The position numbers and the translations under genes are program-made. A stretch of 64,000 bases of DNA from Toxorhynchites rutilus septentrionalis (taxonomy: Eukaryota > Arthropoda > Insecta > Diptera > Culicidae). Shown here one piece after another: positions 1 to 10,156 of the stretch (its first letter is position 1; each line of letters starts with the position of its first letter). The stretch spans positions 103,124,125-103,188,124 of the forward strand of contig NC_073745.1 in assembly GCF_029784135.1 (NCBI RefSeq). The letters are read 5' to 3'. The notes beneath the pieces are model-generated. The model was given only the letters and a program-made list of their open reading frames with translations, ran no database searches and was not told the DNA's origin.

Positions 1-146
1 TAACATTTTCATCGAAAGCTTGCGCAACAACTTCTTTGGATTTGTACTTCATTGGCGTTTATAGTCATGAACTTTGTCAGTTCACACTGAGTCGTCAGTA
101 TATAATTATGTTATTATTTACCGTTTAAAGATAAAAAAAAGTCACA

Positions 147-195
147 GGAGGGTTGTGTCCGAGACACGACCGCATAGTTGACGTAGGATTCCGTT
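147..195 (+). repeat. End fragment of the TTGACGTAG-terminus repeat family
   Basis: This stretch reads as a ~48-bp match, in reverse orientation, to 48166-48230. Both carry GGTTGTGTCC, a CGACCGCAT block and TTGACGTAG. It looks like a short truncated end of the dispersed repeat family described at 46196-48181, 36193-37985 and 57787-58550. Confidence 0.55.
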
Positions 196-240
196 AGACT
201 ATCTGTTGGTTTTGGATATGTTTGAAGAATTACATCGTTA

Positions 241-285
241 AACTCTTTGACAATGATATGGTGGCCCTGAAAAGGGCCGTTTTGT
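241..285 (-). terminator. Histone-type 3' stem-loop and downstream element (orphan)
   Basis: On the minus strand, 278-263 reads GGCCCTTTTCAGGGCC, which fits the replication-dependent histone mRNA 3' stem-loop: a 6-bp stem and a TTTC loop. It is followed 10-20 nt later by TGTCAAAGAGTT (252-241), resembling the U7-binding histone downstream element. No histone reading frame is recognisable just upstream on the minus strand (286-940), so this appears to be the surviving 3' end of a decayed histone copy. A second such 3' end lies at 3972-3987. Confidence 0.6.
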
Positions 286-950
286 TTGGTTGTTGTGTAT
301 TGTATGTTAACTCCACCAGTGTTTATCGAGTGATGATGGCAGAAGGATGGTAAACAGTCGTTGGATGGTGCGTATCAGATAAAAGATACCGAAGTGGAAC
401 GATAAATGATGAAAACCGCCCTCTGTGATCCTAGACGAGATGCCTCCTGTGATATGTATGTATGAAATAAAGAAAAAAACTCACCAATGTAACATAAGAC
501 AATTAACAATACCGAACACAATTATAATTTTTCCTCATCAGTAAAAACATGTTAGATATAGAGAGAGAGAGAACATAGAGAAAACATATTTGAAATGGAA
601 AAGGTATTCTTTTTTTATAATTTTTACTTTCTAAGTGTTTATTCAACCCAATTCAATTTTAATTGGACTAACAACACCTAATACTATATATAGAGGATAT
701 GGGAAATCACTTTTTCGAATATTTCTTCACTTTTCCAATTTTTCTCGCCGTAAAAAATAGACAGCTTAATCTAAACGACCCGTTCTCGAGCGGGAACACA
801 CCTTGGTTTTCAATTTTAGGAAATTAAAATAAATCGTTTCATATATCAAGTCATTCTTAGCATAACTGCTAACATATACAATTTTACACTTACACTTGTG
901 CTAAATTTTTCACAATAAACGATCGGTCATTGATATGAAATTTCATGGAG
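286..950. other. No gene recognised
   Basis: AT-rich sequence with a short GA microsatellite near 560-575 and no credible coding frame on either strand. If the stem-loop at 263-278 belonged to a histone gene, its body should lie here; I could not find any histone peptide in it. Confidence 0.4.
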
Positions 951-1116
951 CAACCCCCGACTTGCATATATTTGCAATGCCGATTGCCCCGAGCACCTCG
1001 GTTTTGATGTCTCTGTTAGGGAACACATTTCGATAGGAACAAAAGCTCCCCCTACTTTAATGTATTTGCAATACCGATTTCCCCCAGGCAGCTTGGTTTG
1101 ATGTCTCTGTTAGGGT
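951..1116 (-). repeat. Two units of a ~95-bp satellite-like repeat
   Basis: Two diverged direct units (about 951-1045 and 1046-1116) each contain a TTGCAAATA core, a GGGG run and GATGTCTCTGTTAGGG. Read on the minus strand they match the larger array at 27442-27863 (CCCTAACA, a GTGCCTGGGGGAA-like block, then TTGCAAATACATGCAAGT). The same repeat therefore occurs at two places in the window in opposite orientation. Confidence 0.65.
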
Positions 1117-1652
1117 CTCGCCGCATGTGTCGACAATCTCGACCAATCAGAAGTGGGTATTTCCGTTAGGATAGGGGATGAGATTATTTTCTTCAATATA
1201 ATTGTTATGGAGTACCGAAATCGATTGACGCAAAAATGTCATCAATCCGTCATGAAATGACTGAGCAACAAGCGTTTGAAATTGGACAATTTTCACGATG
1301 TAATCGATTTTCGATTTTCAATTTGTACCCCAATATGTTCCCGAAAGACGTAATCCAACGTCAAAAAATCTTATATGAAAATTGCGCATGAAAAAAAATG
1401 TGTTTGAATGATGTGTTTTGGTAGAAACATCAGGCAATATATATAATAATTTATATAATTGTTTTGAACAATCAAAAATCAAAATAAAAAAAATTAATAC
1501 ATTTAAATTTTATCAATTCAAAACTGCCTTCGGGCCTGCTAGTTCGATGGGAGATTAATCTGCCTCCCTAAATGAATATTGCTCATGGCGTCGTTTGGTG
1601 CTGCCGAAAGCAGACTCGTTTGCTGAGGAGTGCTGAGCGACAATGAAAATGA
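1117..1652. other. No gene; CCAAT block like the H4 promoter
   Basis: At 1138-1190 the sequence has GACCAATCAG followed by GGATAGGGGATGAGATT. The H4-derived promoter at 4583-4615 has the same order (GACCAATCAG, GGATAGGGGTTGAGATT). This suggests a second copy of a histone promoter region, here without a TATA box I could identify. The remainder is AT-rich and uninformative. Confidence 0.4.
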
Positions 1653-3233
1653 CAGGGTGTCGACTACCTTGAAAAACCTTGAAAATCAGGGAATATCAGG
1701 GAATTCAAAACATGTCAGGGAAAATCAGGGAATATCATGGAATTTTGCCGTCAACCTGGAATAAAAACAAATTCCGCCAATTATAATTTTGATTATTGTA
1801 GTAATTAGAAAGTTAATGATACCAAAATACTTGTATTTGACTACTTCGACTCTCTGTAGGTTTTTCAGTATATGTTTGCTTTTGCCTGTAGGTGAACTTA
1901 GGCTTTCCGAAGGGTAAACAGCGCAAAAGTAGACGGCTTTCACATTCGCGATGTTTTACTGGCATTTTTGGCATCAGTATCTGCTGTTCAACTTCAACCA
2001 ATTCCCTAGGGTCTAACTAGGGTGTGATAAAATGAGCTTTATGACGATTTTTAGTTCGATGAAACTATGTAAGCTTTACATTACCTTTGGTTTCGGCGAG
2101 TCTTTGAGCAAGACTACAAAGAAGATACAGATTGATTTGCATTTCAGATTTTGGGATGAAAATGAGAAGGATTTGGTAAATCTTTACATGGCGTCAATGT
2201 TCTTTGGGACATTCTCAAGCATCAGGACTTGCAGCTTTTGAAGAAGGCATGGAAGTTATATATTTGAACAAACTTCCTTTTGTGTCGATGGACGGTATAA
2301 ACGTGAATTGGTCAAATTACGCGAGCTTAAAAAAATCGCCAAAATCTTAACAAATCTTAAAATTTCATCTGAGAAGCGAAGCACTGCGTTGATGTGTCCT
2401 TGATCTTTCCATCATTGATTCCGATAAAAAATGAAGGGGAAAACGATTCGAGAAGCTTTTGACTATTGACTTTTTGATATTTGACGGATTTTGGTCGTAT
2501 CAGTGGAGCTCCAACAGGTTTATAATTGAAACAATATTGCTAGCAACATAAATAAGTTTGCTCACTATGATCCGAAGAATGAACGACTGAACCATTTTTG
2601 AAAAGGACAGGTTTACGGAAGTTTTACCCAAAACGGTCTTCTGTCTCTCATTGGAAACCTCAACGTTGAGGGGCTTTTCCATTAGCGAATGTTTTTATGA
2701 AAATAAGTGGGAGGAAACGGTTGTGCTATGCGACAAGCTTATGATGCTATACTTCACTTCGGAAGGATAGCATCAATAAAGAAAGACGATAAAGAGCGTT
2801 AATAAAACGGCTACGGTAAACAGAAGTGGAATATCTGGAGGTAAAACGGGAAAAATTTTGGAAAACGTGCAGAAGGAAGCCAAAAGATTGCGAGATAAAG
2901 CATTTCGTTAAAATCGTAACAGTTTCATGAAATTGATCCAAATCAAAATGAAAATGTCTCATTCTGTACTAGTATTTGTATTAGTATTTGTCCATTTTTT
3001 AAAAATCTTTTAGGGCCCTTATCAGTCGTTGTTAAACTCAATTAAAAATCACAAACAATTAATTTATTCTAGAATATCGACAGACGTTCTTAAATTTCAT
3101 TGTTTAAGCTAACTTAATGTTAGTACTTCCAGAGAATTTAACTACAAGTCTACACCTGGAATTTTTCTGGAAAATTACTGGAAAATCAGGGAATATCAGG
3201 GAATCTATTTTCGGATTTTGAGTCGGCACCCTG
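1653..3233 (+). mobile_element. Degenerate hAT-type DNA transposon
   Basis: The ends are imperfect inverted repeats: CAGGGTGTCGAC at 1653-1664 and GTCGGCACCCTG at 3222-3233. Just inside both ends lies the same TCAGGGAATATCAGGGAAT motif (about 1686-1702 and 3184-3203). The + strand between about 2090 and 2330 encodes hAT-like peptide blocks, including IQIDLHFRFWDENEKD and then SMDGINVNW, the latter a recurrent hAT motif. The frame is broken by many stops and shifts, so this is a fossil. I could not find a matching 8-bp target duplication (GAAAATGA on the left, AAATGTCT on the right). Superfamily assignment comes from remembered family motifs and is fairly firm; the boundaries are an inference. 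Confidence 0.6.
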
Positions 3234-3292
3234 AAATGTCTTTCTAAAGGTAGGTCGAGAAAGAGTATGAACTAGTTTTCTTCGCAAGCTCC

Positions 3293-3772
3293 CTTCTCAA
3301 GGCTAGAGACGAATGAACGTAAAGTTTAAAGTCTCTATAATTCAAAAGAAGAAAAATATTGCTACCAGATGTCACGAACTTCGACATTTTTTGCTACTAT
3401 GGTGCTACTCGCCCGTGTAGTTGGCGCAAAGGCACCGCAAAAATATTATTTTATAGAATTCCTTCATGCATTTGTCTGATACGGGCTGTGTATCGTTCGT
3501 TCTTGTTTTTGAAGGGACTTTAACCCAAAGGTCATTCGTCCCTCACGGACTGTGTATGACTGGAGCGTTCCGTTATATACATGCATGCATATGTCCTTCG
3601 CTTCTTTTGCTAAATCCAGTAAAAGGTGGTTGATGAAACGTATGTTTTTGACGTGATACGTTCCATGTTAGTTGTTAGTAGAAAATGTAAAAATAAACGG
3701 GGAAGGAAGGAAGGTATTGTATTATAGAGACTTTAAACTTTTGCAGTTCATTCGTCTCTAGCCTTGAGAAAG
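3293..3772. mobile_element. MITE with ~50-bp terminal inverted repeats
   Basis: A ~480-bp non-coding element. Its left arm (3293-3344) reads CTTCTCAAGGCTAGAGACGA and continues to AAAGTTTAAAGTCTCTATAAT. The right arm (3723-3772) is the near-exact reverse complement, ending CGTCTCTAGCCTTGAGAA. The interior has GGAAGGAAGGAAGG. Partial relatives occur at 33635-33668 and 43788-43845. It has no coding capacity, so it would need a transposase in trans. Confidence 0.7.
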
Positions 3773-3971
3773 GCCCTTTGAAAACTCTACTCTACTTTAC
3801 TCCAGCGCTACCACCTCCGCCCTCTTGCCTTGAGAAAGGCACTCGATCCCTCGCCGTCCTGCTCGTCCAGCAACGATGTTGAAAAATAAACAGTATTTTT
3901 GATCGGTTTTATATAGTTTTTGTGGTAAGTGGAAAACAGTAAATAAACTCTTTTGTTTCAAAACAAATTGA

Positions 3972-4437
3972 TAGTCCTGAGAAGGACTGGAATGGTTTAA
4001 TGGGTTGTACGGAATCTGCTGCGTTTCAGTCGGATGTAGCAGTTTTGGGAGCGGTAGCTTTTACGGATTCGCTGATGCTTTCCTTGACTTTGGCGCTATC
4101 GGGTTCTGTGCGTCGATTTGCGAGGGTTTGATTGGCACCACCACGACGAGCTAAACGACGGATAGCGGGTGTGATACGATGCGATGCAATGCAATTCGCT
4201 CCTCTGCCTCCTTTGCCGCATCCAATTGTTGATGTGAAGAGGAGCGCACCAGCAATGCACACTAGATTTAATTCGATGCTCTCCGCTGCTTCCTCTTTTT
4301 TGCCCCTCTGCCGCACCGCATCCATCGTTGGTTGCCGATGGCTTCCTCTCCTTTGCCGCACCGTATGGTGTTGGTTGATTTGTAGAGCACTGCACACTAG
4401 AAGCCCAGATGTTTGCCGATCTGAGCGTTGAACGAGA
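3972..4437 (-). pseudogene. Histone H4-derived pseudogene
   Basis: On the minus strand around 4175-4133 the reading is ITPAIRRLARRGGA, matching histone H4 ITKPAIRRLARRGG with one residue missing. Upstream, GCGKGGRGA resembles the H4 N-terminal GLGKGGAK segment, and related TGCGGCAAAGGAG-like blocks recur three times, as if the H4 start had been locally duplicated. After the H4 block the reading continues into unrelated sequence (NQTLANRR...), with no histone-fold remainder, and stops near 4026. A histone 3' stem-loop (AGTCCTTCTCAGGACT, 3987-3972) and a downstream element with CAAAAGAGTTT follow, and a full promoter lies upstream. What is seen is histone architecture around a scrambled coding part. 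Whether any RNA is made is unknown. Confidence 0.6.
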
Positions 4438-4459
4438 ATGAGAAATCCAAAAATGCTAC

Positions 4460-4612
4460 CGTCCTTTTATATCAGTTGGTATGTGAGAAATAGACGCCCC
4501 CCCACTCGCTCGACATGCAAATATTTGACTTATCGGGGACCGAAAGAAGCGAAGTAGGCGAAAAAGAAATGACGTCAATTTCGACCAATCAGTACCGTTT
4601 GGATAGGGGTTG
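4460..4612 (-). promoter_or_regulatory. Histone-type promoter (CCAAT, octamer, TATA)
   Basis: Minus-strand order, from far to near: inverted CCAAT box (CTGATTGG, near 4585-4592), an octamer-like ATTTGCAT (4522-4515), then a TATA box GATATAAAAGG (about 4474-4463). TTCTCGTTCAACG lies about 30 nt beyond it, as the likely start region near 4437. This arrangement is typical of replication-dependent histone genes and serves the H4-derived pseudogene at 3972-4437. Confidence 0.6.
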
Positions 4613-4622
4613 AGATTTTTCA

Positions 4623-5091
4623 ATTGTTCGATAGTTAATTACATGATATATATTATTTTATTCAAGGTGAAAATTTGTTATAGAGTGCCGCCCGTTTTGC
4701 TTTGTTGGACATTATCGATAAACGCGCGTTGATCATTACAACTTCGCATTCTATTTACAGACGTTATGCTTTCATTGAGACCTATTATTATTCGTTTAAT
4801 TGATTCGTATTATTCGTTTAATTGAAAGGTCGCCATGTATTATTTGTTGAGATATTCTTTAGGTTATTATTAATATAATAATTCAGTTTGGGGAGCCACA
4901 TTATAATTCACGTTGGGAGCAGTATTGCAATTTATCATCACTGTATAATATCATATCTCGCTACACAATAACACGTCCCGTATAGTAACATATTGTTCGC
5001 CATGTATCGTGACATGTGATATGTGAATGAAATAAAAACAAACACTTTGCTTCTTTCAGTTTACCACTCTCTTCTAGCATTTTATTCTTTT
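4623..5091. other. No gene; short repeat shared with 6150-6190
   Basis: AT-rich. At 4738-4775 it shares CTTCGCATTCTATTTACAGA and the following GTTATGCTTTCAT with 6148-6190, so at least one dispersed repeat end lies here. Nothing coding is recognised. Confidence 0.35.
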
Positions 5092-5175
5092 CCACACCAA
5101 AGCGATCATTCCCTTTTTTTCTTACACTAAAGAGAACATTCCTTTTTAACACTAAAGCGAACATTCCTTTTTACA
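5092..5175. repeat. Three-unit ~27-bp tandem repeat
   Basis: Three imperfect copies of (A)CACTAAAGCGAACATTCCTTTTT run head to tail between about 5092 and 5175. Non-coding short tandem repeat. Confidence 0.6.
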
Positions 5176-5900
5176 CTGATTAAAATTTGAATTCACTATT
5201 TACGTTTCATCCTTCTAACTGATTTTTGTTTCTGCTCTAAACAGAACCATCTGACTCTTCCGACTCGACTCGACTCTCCTCTTCGACTCTACTGACTCTT
5301 CTCTTTTATTATTTTTTTCATAGCGGAAGCCGTTGGAAATAAATATAAGCAGGTTCATTCAGCGTTCATACACTCGCTGTGGTCATTACAAAAAATTATG
5401 CTTACCAAACTCTCGCTTGGAAGCGTAAAAATTAAAGGCGAGCGAGGTGTGTTTATTTACACACAACACTCGATCCAAAACTTGGTTTGTTTTGTTTGGG
5501 GATTGCTCGCGCCTGAGTGATATAATAATGCACTTGAGCCTTGAGCTAGTTTTAGGAGGAAATAAAAATATTGGAAAGTGTGTACTAGCGGGTTTTTAAT
5601 GCGGGGCAGTAAAGAATGCATAGGAAATGCGATTCTGCTTTTACTGCTCTTGAAGTGTTGTCATTAAAAAAGTCTAGCTGAGTTAGTCATATGGGATGAT
5701 TTACTTTCGAAGTTTATGTTTGTTTTGTGTATGACTAAATTACTCAACGGGGAAATGATGGTTTGAAAAATGGAATTTGGAAGTTATTGAAAGGATTTTG
5801 ATTCTTCTAGATTTTGGATAATAGGGGAGATTGTTAGTATGCTACACCTCGGAAGCTCAGCCCATTCTGATAAGTTATCCGAGATATTATTACGGTATCG
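5176..5900. other. No gene; one core-promoter-like spot
   Basis: AAATATAAGCAGGTTCATTCAGCG near 5338-5370 looks like a TATA box followed by an initiator. The only following frame, from ATG at 5398, is about 40 codons and matches nothing I know. The rest is uninformative. Confidence 0.25.
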
Positions 5901-5904
5901 TGTT

Positions 5905-6190
5905 CAAGTGTGTCTTACAGAAATCATTTCCTCCAGCGGCATTCTTTTGTTGTTACGTGCTACAAATCACGACACGAAAGAGAATGAGACAACTCTGCAT
6001 CGGTTCGCACTTCATGATACACCAGCACGCAAACAAAACCGTCATGTATGTTTTCGGTGCAGAAAGTTTATTTTCTTCTTTGCCTCTAACTTATACACAT
6101 CGAACTTCTCCATGCATCATGAAACAACAGGATCATACGGACTACGCAAGGCGAACTTCGCATTCTATTTACAGACGTTATGCTTTCATG
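5905..6190 (+). repeat. Dispersed repeat, copy 1
   Basis: About 260 bp are shared at roughly 80% identity with 45915-46165, both on the + strand. Landmarks are GAGACAACTCTGCATCGG, TTTTCTTCTTTGCCTCTAAC and CTCCATGCATCATGAAACA. Both copies are open for 85-150 codons in some frame, but the frames are not conserved between copies, so I read it as a non-coding repeat. The final 40 bp recur at 4738-4775. Confidence 0.65.
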
Positions 6191-6461
6191 GATACCTCGG
6201 AAGCTCGGCCCATGTGACTCGAGAAAACAAACTAATTAAAACTCTGTTCTTCTTCACAATCGAATTATGCTTGTTTCTTGCGACTTCATTAGCATGATCT
6301 AATGCATCTTCAGTGCGAGTTTTCCCAAACGTCGGGCTGTTGTCAATGTGCTCTTTGTTAGCTGAATGAGTTTTTATAGCGAAAGAAAGATGATTCAAAT
6401 CTGCATATCCTAGTCTGTTCCACAAACTGTTTTATGCTGAGCTCAGGCCCTGAAATCAAGG

Positions 6462-6920
6462 CTAACAAAATAGCTTTACTTTTGTCTCTGAACCACATAA
6501 CCACATCGCGTCGTAAGCTGTAGCATTGTTTATGTGGGACGGGGGGGTGCTGGCCAACGTCGGCGCCCGCAGTCGATCCTTTTGGACATTGTTCGGCTGT
6601 TGCAAGACAAAGAGTTTCGGCTTGTATCCCAGGTCCATTGTAATGATGGTGTGGACAGTTCCGATTGACCTGGATGGGGTCTTTCGAATCGAGCGGTTCA
6701 ATTTTCGACGAACCGCCTCCCTCACCACTTTGATAGCTGTATGCGTGTTCACTGAACGCGGCCGCCCGGATCTCGTACGGTCCTTGGCTGAGCCCGTCTC
6801 CCGGTACCGACGGATGGTGGTATAAATAAAATTCCGCTTCACCCCGCTCATCAACGAAATGCTGTCCATTGCTTTTGTGATAGCGACTACGCACGTGAGT
6901 TCTCGCGTATCTCTATCCAT
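6462..6920 (-). pseudogene. Tc1/mariner transposase N-terminal fragment
   Basis: The minus-strand reading contains TTIRRYRETGSAKDRTRSG and then RPRSVNTHTAIKVVREAVRR, the second helix-turn-helix and GRPR linker typical of Tc1-like transposase DNA-binding domains, followed by TVHTIITMDLGYKP. After this the homology is lost and no DDE domain follows. It is a 5' fragment of a Tc1-type gene. It is not the same subfamily copy as the DD37E element at 38721-40016. Confidence 0.6.
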
Positions 6921-7124
6921 GCGGTGGCATTTTCTTTACCGTGTGTGCATCTCTTCCTCGTCGAAGTTTTGCCTAAACTCTACCAGTTGCGGGTAGGACA
7001 AGCTGAGGAGTTCCTCGTTCATCATCCTAATTCTGCCTCGATAAATTCTCTGATTCTGACTAACATTTCTCTAAATCACTGCTATTAATCAAATCATCAG
7101 ATTTTGTGCGATTTTCACTCCCGA

Positions 7125-7192
7125 TCGCGATATTCGTTCGCGTTTTCCTGATTCTTGATTGTTCTTGAAAGAGCAAGGCACGAATATCGCGA
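7125..7192. repeat. Inverted repeat (hairpin) with 13-bp perfect arms
   Basis: TCGCGATATTCGT at 7125-7137 and ACGAATATCGCGA at 7180-7192 are exact reverse complements separated by 42 bp. The arms contain TCGCGA palindromes. No gene is adjacent except the end of the errantivirus remnant. Confidence 0.7.
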
Positions 7193-7539
7193 TATATAGT
7201 TATGATTTATACACCATAGGTGGTGTAAAAAAAACAAACTTTTATTTACCGAACTTTTAATTATAAAGTCAACTTAGATACTAACTCTAGTTCCCTGTCG
7301 CTAAGCCTTTTATAACTATAAATTTCTAAGTCAGCATAATTCAATCTTGGTTGGTTCCCGTTCATGATGTGTCGTGTTGCATTTGGTTCTCCGGATTCTG
7401 CTGACGATGTCTTCTATGGCAATAGCGCTGGAATTTGTTTTGGCATCGTACGGTTCGTTGGAAATGTTTACATGATGACTGCGCGGCTCGATGATTCTCT
7501 GACCTTGATGTGTAGTGTGGATTGTTGTGCTGCTGGGCT

Positions 7540-7960
7540 GGTTTCCGTACATAACTTCCCCCGTCTTAGATTGAACCGTCCCGGTTCAACATGTTATGAC
7601 AAGGTTTCGGCTCCCGTTAACATGTTTGGGTTGATGGTTATTACTGAACGAATTGATCTCGTTTCTTTGATTATGAACCAAATTATTATTGATACAATTA
7701 CTGACAACATTATAATTTTTCCAAATGTGATAGTCCGACTTATCTGCGTCATTATTTCAATATGTTCCAATCTGTGGCGGTTTTGAATATGCAATTGTTC
7801 AAAGGGTGTCATCTCTTTCTTTATTTCGTTGATGTGAACTGAGTACAGGGGTTGAACTGCAGGTTTGATTTCTTATTGTAGTTTTGAGTTTTGTGCTGCA
7901 CTCCGTTTAAATAAATTGAGCAGTTCTCGAACGTTATGAGAAATGTTCCTGTTAGATTTC
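7540..7960 (-). pseudogene. Errantivirus env C-terminal fragment
   Basis: The minus-strand frame has NRHRLEHIEIMTQISRT, a ~20-residue hydrophobic segment (IIMLSVIVSIIIWFII, about 7705-7660) and a short basic tail ending at a stop near 7594. This is the layout of the transmembrane end of a gypsy-type envelope. It is joined to pol sequence by a deletion, and a stop interrupts the reading near 7880. The tail differs from that of the env at 14351-16003, so the two come from different families. Confidence 0.5.
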
Positions 7961-7981
7961 TCGGGCCAAAACCACAATCCA

Positions 7982-8600
7982 TTAATAGTTGTCAATATTT
8001 CGAGGAATTTTCATTTCCACCGCCTCCCTACTGTAATTAGTTATAATGACATTTGTTGAAAAGTCATGTGAACAGAAAAGTCCAGAATGAATTTTGATAA
8101 ATGGATGAATTTCTACGTCGTTTTCCAGTAGAAAATCGCCTTCCTTAAAACTTGTTCCTATTTTTACTATTTTTGTTTCATTGGAATTCAAACAGACAGA
8201 AGAAGGTTCGGGATATTTCCTAAATATTTGGACAGCGGCAGAGGGAAATTTTAACTCGTTCGTTGTGGTTAATATATCGATTTTAAGTTCTTGGAGTGAT
8301 CCAATCAAACCGTCAAAAAAGGAATGAAACTCAAAAACGTGGAAGGTGATAGGTTTTGTTTGTGGGATAAATGGGAAAGGATTAAATTTTGTGTATCTAT
8401 TTATAGTGTGGGTCCCGCTAACAATTCCGAACCTTGTGGGGTTTACTATATCCGCAATATTCTATGTTGATGTGTCTGGGGCTAATGTAATTTTGATTTG
8501 CTCCAGTGTCAATCAAAAATTTAAGTGGTCCCTTGGATGTATTTGTTTTAATATATGGGATAAAATTACTCATCTGCCTATCTGAAAGCTTTGAGCTAGA
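7982..8600 (-). pseudogene. Errantivirus protease / N-terminal pol fragment
   Basis: The minus strand at about 8535-8475 reads LKFLIDTGANQNYISP, a retroviral-type aspartic protease active site (DTGA). About 100 codons of the following linker toward RT remain open at 8308-7982. Between them are frameshifts and stops. The RT itself is missing. The position directly after gag fits gypsy-group order. Confidence 0.65.
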
Positions 8601-8631
8601 TGAAAATTTAGATCATCTGTAATTTCGTTTT

Positions 8632-9718
8632 CCTCTATTTGTTCATAGTTGTCTTGTATTGCAGTTGTTTCGTCCGTTTGCGTATGCGCGAAACGGTCGT
8701 AATACTGACCATCTTCGTCGTAATTCTCGTTATACTGTTCTTGCTCGTGCCCTCGTGATAATTAATCGGCCTCTGCTGTGGCCTGTTCATATAGTTAACC
8801 CGCCTCGATTCGATGGAAGGATCCACTTCCATCGGTGTGAGTTTTGGCATGTGCATTGCTCTCGGCGCGAAAACGTTTGGGTAATTCTGTTGATAATTCC
8901 GCGGGGGAATCTGCGGTCTGTTAAAATTATTAGCATTTGGTGGGGGACGAAGAGGTTGATGCAAATTTTGGTGTGGATAGTTTCTATGTTGAGGTTTAGG
9001 GTATGAGTTTATTTGTTTTGGTATGAATGGTGGTTGTGGTTTGGGTGGTCTGTGAAAATCTGGTTTCGTCAGTCCGTGTCTCATTTGGGAATTTCTTTCC
9101 TGCATGCAAGCATCAAACGCCTCTTTCAACTTTCTAGGCTGGCGGGCTCTCACGTTACCACCAATTGGTTCCCTGAGCCCTGCTAAAAATACTTGTAAAG
9201 CGTTTTCCGTGTGGGTGCGGATGCGATTCTTTTAGATCAGCATCTGTGGTCGAAATATTCGTGTGGTTCACGAGCAAAGATAATATTTGCTGAACCGACC
9301 CGAAGAACTCTTCAATCGTTCCAGTTTGCTGCAACTGGAACAGTTCTCTCGTTAATGCATCACGTTTATCGTTGTAGTGTGCGATCAGATTATTTTTCAT
9401 GTCACTCCATGTCAATGGAGTACCGTTTATCTCTAAAATTTGGTCTGCATCACCCGTGATTTTCGCACGTATTGATTGCGGCCACACTTTCTCGAATGGG
9501 GTATTTATCATGGTATTAAGGAACGGCATTAGATTTTCAACCGCTCTAATGAACGCGTGTAGTTTGACGGGGTTACCGTCAAAACATGGCAGTTCCTTTA
9601 TGGCTTGAGGCGTCTGCATCGCCTTTAGCACTTTTTCAGCCCTGTTGAACATGTCAACGGTGGACTGAATTAATTCCTCTTCAGGAAAGTTGGTATTATA
9701 AGTTTCTGTGGGGTTCAT
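8632..9718 (-). pseudogene. Errantivirus gag, frameshifted
   Basis: Starts with ATG at 9718 (MNPTETYNTNFPEEEL). The first part (to about 9195) is a gypsy-type Gag: CFDGNPVKLHAFIRAVENL and RAKITGDADQILEINGTPLTW are characteristic. A single-base shift near 9200 moves the reading into a second frame (GLREPIGGNVRARQPRKLKE), which runs through a long proline- and asparagine-rich tail to about 8635. No CCHC knuckle is seen, as is usual for errantivirus Gag. The one shift makes it a pseudogene unless it is a sequencing error. Confidence 0.75.
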
Positions 9719-9898
9719 TTTTTTATAGTATTTGTTATTTTATTTATTTTAAAAGGGGATAATGTTTCTTTTAGTTTTAATAGTAGAATTGCCACTCACC
9801 TTAGCTCCGCTCGTAAACCGCAAGGGAGGATCTTCTCGGATGATGTGGGGGGGTTCGCCTGGTTTCTTTTTTTTTCCGGTGAATTCGTTGTTAGCACT

Positions 9899-10110
9899 CA
9901 CTGTGTTTGTTTTATCACTTAGTTCGGTCCTAAATATGACAGTTCATGCACAGATTCTGATTATACTTCACTATGTTTGTTCTATCACTTAGTTTGGTCC
10001 TAAATATGACAGTTCATGCACAGATTCTGATTATAATTCACTATGTTTGTTCTATCACTTAGTTTGGTCCTTAATATGATAGTTCGCGCACAGGTTACTA
10101 CGAGTATCTA
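9899..10110 (-). repeat. Three 70-bp tandem repeats in the retroviral leader
   Basis: Near-identical units begin at 9899, 9969 and 10039, each with CACT(A/G)TGTTTGTTCTATCAC and TATGACAGTTCATGCACAGA. The array lies between the primer binding site and gag. In other errantiviruses leader repeats sit in the insulator or packaging region; a regulatory role here is inference only. Confidence 0.8.
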
Positions 10111-10138
10111 AACTTGAAGTAAAAAAAATACTTAGCGC

Positions 10139-10156
10139 ATCCTACCGACTGCGCCA
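10139..10156 (-). other. Retroviral primer binding site, tRNA-Ser type
   Basis: Minus strand TGGCGCAGTCGGTAGGAT, complementary to the 3' end of a tRNA-Ser, the usual primer for the 17.6/297/ZAM group of errantiviruses. It fixes the 5' LTR boundary at 10157. Confidence 0.8.

Noticed and set aside
1..52. Minus-strand ATG (MKYKSKEVVAQAFDENV) leading off the left edge
   Set aside because: Only 17 codons are visible, with no recognisable family or clear promoter; a gene cannot be supported.
1653..3233. Reading this as a Helitron because of TCAGGGAATATCAGGGA repeats
   Set aside because: Inverted CAGGGTG ends and hAT peptides (SMDGINVNW) fit a hAT element better; there is no CTRR end or helicase.
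5831..6297. Two overlapping open frames of 128 and 152 codons
   Set aside because: They lie in a dispersed repeat whose second copy (45915-46165) does not preserve the frames.
6186..6425. 79-codon minus-strand frame resembling a copia pre-integrase segment (WNRLGYADLNHL)
   Set aside because: The similarity is too short and lacks the zinc-binding residues; it overlaps the dispersed repeat.
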